The notes beneath the pieces are model-generated. The model was given only the letters and a program-made list of their open reading frames with translations. It made no database searches and was not told the DNA's origin. Positions 27,915-29,221 of a DNA stretch of 29,221 nt are shown here, piece after piece. The stretch spans positions 1-29,221 of the forward strand of contig JAEZEZ010000111.1 in the NCBI GenBank assembly GCA_023432855.1, read 5' to 3'. The DNA comes from Pseudomonadota bacterium (GTDB lineage Bacteria; Pseudomonadota; Alphaproteobacteria; Caulobacterales; Caulobacteraceae). Made by a program: the position numbers and the translations under genes. Numbering within the stretch: the first letter of the stretch is position 1; the number at the start of each line of letters is the position of its first letter.

Positions 27915-28579
27915 TTCGCGCGTTCTCTGCTCTGCTCGCCCGCGATCTGAAGCTCGCCGCCCGTGTCGGCGGATCGGGCGCGCTGTCGCTGGTCTTCTTC
28001 CTGATGATCGTGGTCCTGGTGCCCTTCGCACTCGGGCCCGATCTGAACCTGCTTTCGCGGATCGGCCCGGCGATCCTGTGGCTCTCCGCCGTGCTCGCCA
28101 CTCTGATCGGGCTCGACCGGTTGTTTCAGTCGGACGAGGAGGACGGCTCTCTCGACCTGATGACCGGTGCCGCCGTTCCGCTGGAACTTGTGGTGCTGGC
28201 CAAGGTGCTCGCCTCCTGGCTCACCACCGGCCTGCCCCTGGCGCTCGCCTCGCCGCTGTTCGGATTGCTAGTCGCCCTTTCGCCGAAGGCGATGGGTGCC
28301 ACGGCGCTGACCCTTGCGCTGGGCACGCCGGCTCTAGCCTTCATCGGCGCGGTCGGCGCGGCGCTGACGGCCACCATCCGCCGCGGTGGCCTGATCCTGG
28401 CGATCATCGTGCTGCCGCTGATGATCCCGACCCTGATCTTCGGCGTCTCGGCGGCGGAGGCCGCCCTCGGTGGCACCGTGCCTTTCGCGACACCGCTCGC
28501 GGTGCTGGCCGCTTTGAGCCTGATCGCGGCGGTGGTCGGCACCCTGGCCGCCGCAGCCGCCCTGCGCTGGTCGGAGTGA
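27911..28579 (+). CDS. ccmB: Heme exporter membrane protein CcmB
   Basis: Inner-membrane partner of CcmA, 222 residues with about six hydrophobic segments. DLKLAARVGG near the start and FQSDEEDGSLDLM after the second segment are family blocks. Of two GTG codons, 27911 is preferred: GGAGGAG ends 5 nt before it and it overlaps the ccmA stop by GTGA, whereas GTG 27905 lies inside the ribosome-binding site. The family is normally followed at once by ccmC; here the next plus-strand gene is absent and a minus-strand small gene comes instead. Confidence 0.93.
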   Translation: MIRAFSALLARDLKLAARVGGSGALSLVFFLMIVVLVPFALGPDLNLLSRIGPAILWLSAVLATLIGLDRLFQSDEEDGSLDLMTGAAVPLELVVLAKVLASWLTTGLPLALASPLFGLLVALSPKAMGATALTLALGTPALAFIGAVGAALTATIRRGGLILAIIVLPLMIPTLIFGVSAAEAALGGTVPFATPLAVLAALSLIAAVVGTLAAAAALRWSE

Positions 28580-28615
28580 TCGCAGCGCCCCGGGCAGTCA
28601 CTTGCAGGGCTTTGC

Positions 28616-28879
28616 CTACTTGTCGCAACCGATGCAGATGCCGGTGTCGATCTTGTCGTCCTTCCGCTCCATGGCGGTCTCGCGATCGGGATTGTTCGAA
28701 TCCCGGCGTGCTCCTCCGGCCCCGGCCGGCGGCATGGTCCGGCCGACGGGCGAGGTGTTGGGCGCGTAGATGGTCGAGGCCGGATCGCCACCGGTGCCGG
28801 TTTGAGCTGGTCCCTGCGCGACGGCCGGAACAACGAGGACGGCCGTGAGGCCCGCTACGGAAACGAGACGTGCGATCAT
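28616..28879 (-). CDS. Small secreted protein with C-terminal CxxC, unknown function
   Basis: 87 residues. ATG 28879 has AGGGAG 8 nt upstream. Residues 1-21 are a signal peptide ending VVPAVAQ. The mature ~65 residues are rich in Gly, Pro, Asp and Asn and predicted largely disordered, and the chain ends CIGCDK. No family recognised; similar short secreted proteins occur in Methylobacterium-like bacteria as far as I recall. The terminal CxxC could bind a metal or heme-handling partner, which its place next to ccmB makes tempting, but this is speculation. Convergent with ccmB (36-nt gap). Confidence 0.7.
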   Translation of the reverse strand: MIARLVSVAGLTAVLVVPAVAQGPAQTGTGGDPASTIYAPNTSPVGRTMPPAGAGGARRDSNNPDRETAMERKDDKIDTGICIGCDK

Positions 28880-28947
28880 CGGTGAACTCCCTAGAAGTTC
28901 CAACGCCGTAAGCCTTCGTCGGTTCACCTCACTCCTACGTCCGTACC

Positions 28948-29220
28948 TCAGTCAGGCCAGCGGATCGCCGCCTCACGCAAACCGATCAAACGTGCCTCGC
29001 CCAATCCGAAGGAGCGGGAGGCATCGTAGACCTCACCCGATACGCTCACTTCGCAGCGTCGGTTGAGGGCGCCGCCGGCGCAGTGGGCAAGCGCCCGCTT
29101 ATGGCCCGACGCCTCCGCGGGACCGACGCGGATCAGGAGCTTGCCTGCCGTCCGTACCTCGCCTGCGGCATCCCTCGGCAGAAGCGCGACGCAGGTGATC
29201 TCCTCCTCGGTCGTGTAGAC
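28948..29220 (-). CDS. C-terminal end of an unrecognised, probably secreted protein
   Basis: An open frame of 90 codons enters from the right edge and stops at TGA (28948-28950). It reads VYTTEEEITCVALLPRD at the edge and ends GLREAAIRWPD. Three Cys (ITCVALL, ALAHCAGG, NRRCEVS) suggest disulphides, hence export. Codon use (GTA, GGA, CGT, TTG among GC-rich codons) matches the ccm region. The start lies outside the window. No family recognised. It would be transcribed towards the small CxxC protein (68-nt gap), possibly as one unit. Confidence 0.65.
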   Translation of the reverse strand, partial: VYTTEEEITCVALLPRDAAGEVRTAGKLLIRVGPAEASGHKRALAHCAGGALNRRCEVSVSGEVYDASRSFGLGEARLIGLREAAIRWPD

Positions 29221-29221
29221 G

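Overview
The window looks like a metagenomic contig stitched from three genomes rather than one continuous locus. Positions 1 to about 885 carry the 5' part of an actinobacterial-type murA (minus strand) and its leader. A pure G/C homopolymer tract (886-912) separates this from about 25 kb of very GC-rich sequence typical of Caulobacteraceae (Caulobacter/Phenylobacterium type): strongly CTG-biased leucine codons, familiar caulobacterial genes and a mirrored intergenic repeat. From about 25.8 kb, inside the acnA gene, codon use changes abruptly, and the rest (5' part of acnA, ccmA, ccmB, two secreted proteins) looks like another alphaproteobacterium, probably Hyphomicrobiales (Methylobacterium-like). 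Taxon names are inferred from remembered family sequences and codon use, not from a search.

Layout of the central block. 0.9-7.7 kb: three paralogous secreted M61-type metallopeptidases with PDZ-like C-termini (the first truncated at the junction), plus a divergent periplasmic amidohydrolase of the dipeptidase-like group; together a peptide-degradation island. 7.7-10 kb: ahcY, preceded by a perfect 20-bp palindrome that is a likely operator, and pdxY in the same operon. 10-11.6 kb: a small secreted Cys-containing protein and a family VIII esterase/beta-lactamase-like hydrolase. 11.6-15.4 kb: a tight three-gene operon of an N-formylglutamate amidohydrolase-like protein, a DUF1704 'QEGLA' metallopeptidase (HEVGVH motif) and a GshB/RimK-like ATP-grasp ligase. 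This pairing of an amide-forming with amide-cleaving enzymes is the best candidate for an uncharacterised system here. 15.4-19.4 kb: rarD-asd (minus strand, GTGA overlap) divergent from zapE and an O-methyltransferase. 19.5-22.7 kb: a YbjN-like secreted protein, thpR and a CitE-like lyase (ATGA overlap), a Bax-inhibitor-1 membrane protein with two nested mini-ORFs in its leader, and a DUF2794 protein. 22.7-23.0 kb: a gene-free stretch with base-paired elements and a strong terminator, possibly a small RNA. 23.0-26.5 kb: a DUF1223 thioredoxin-fold protein and acnA.

Right end: a 725-bp gene-free region, ccmA-ccmB (heme exporter for cytochrome c maturation, GTGA overlap) with no ccmC following, a small secreted CxxC protein and the C-terminal end of another secreted protein. 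No tRNA, rRNA, CRISPR array, transposase or integrase was recognised.
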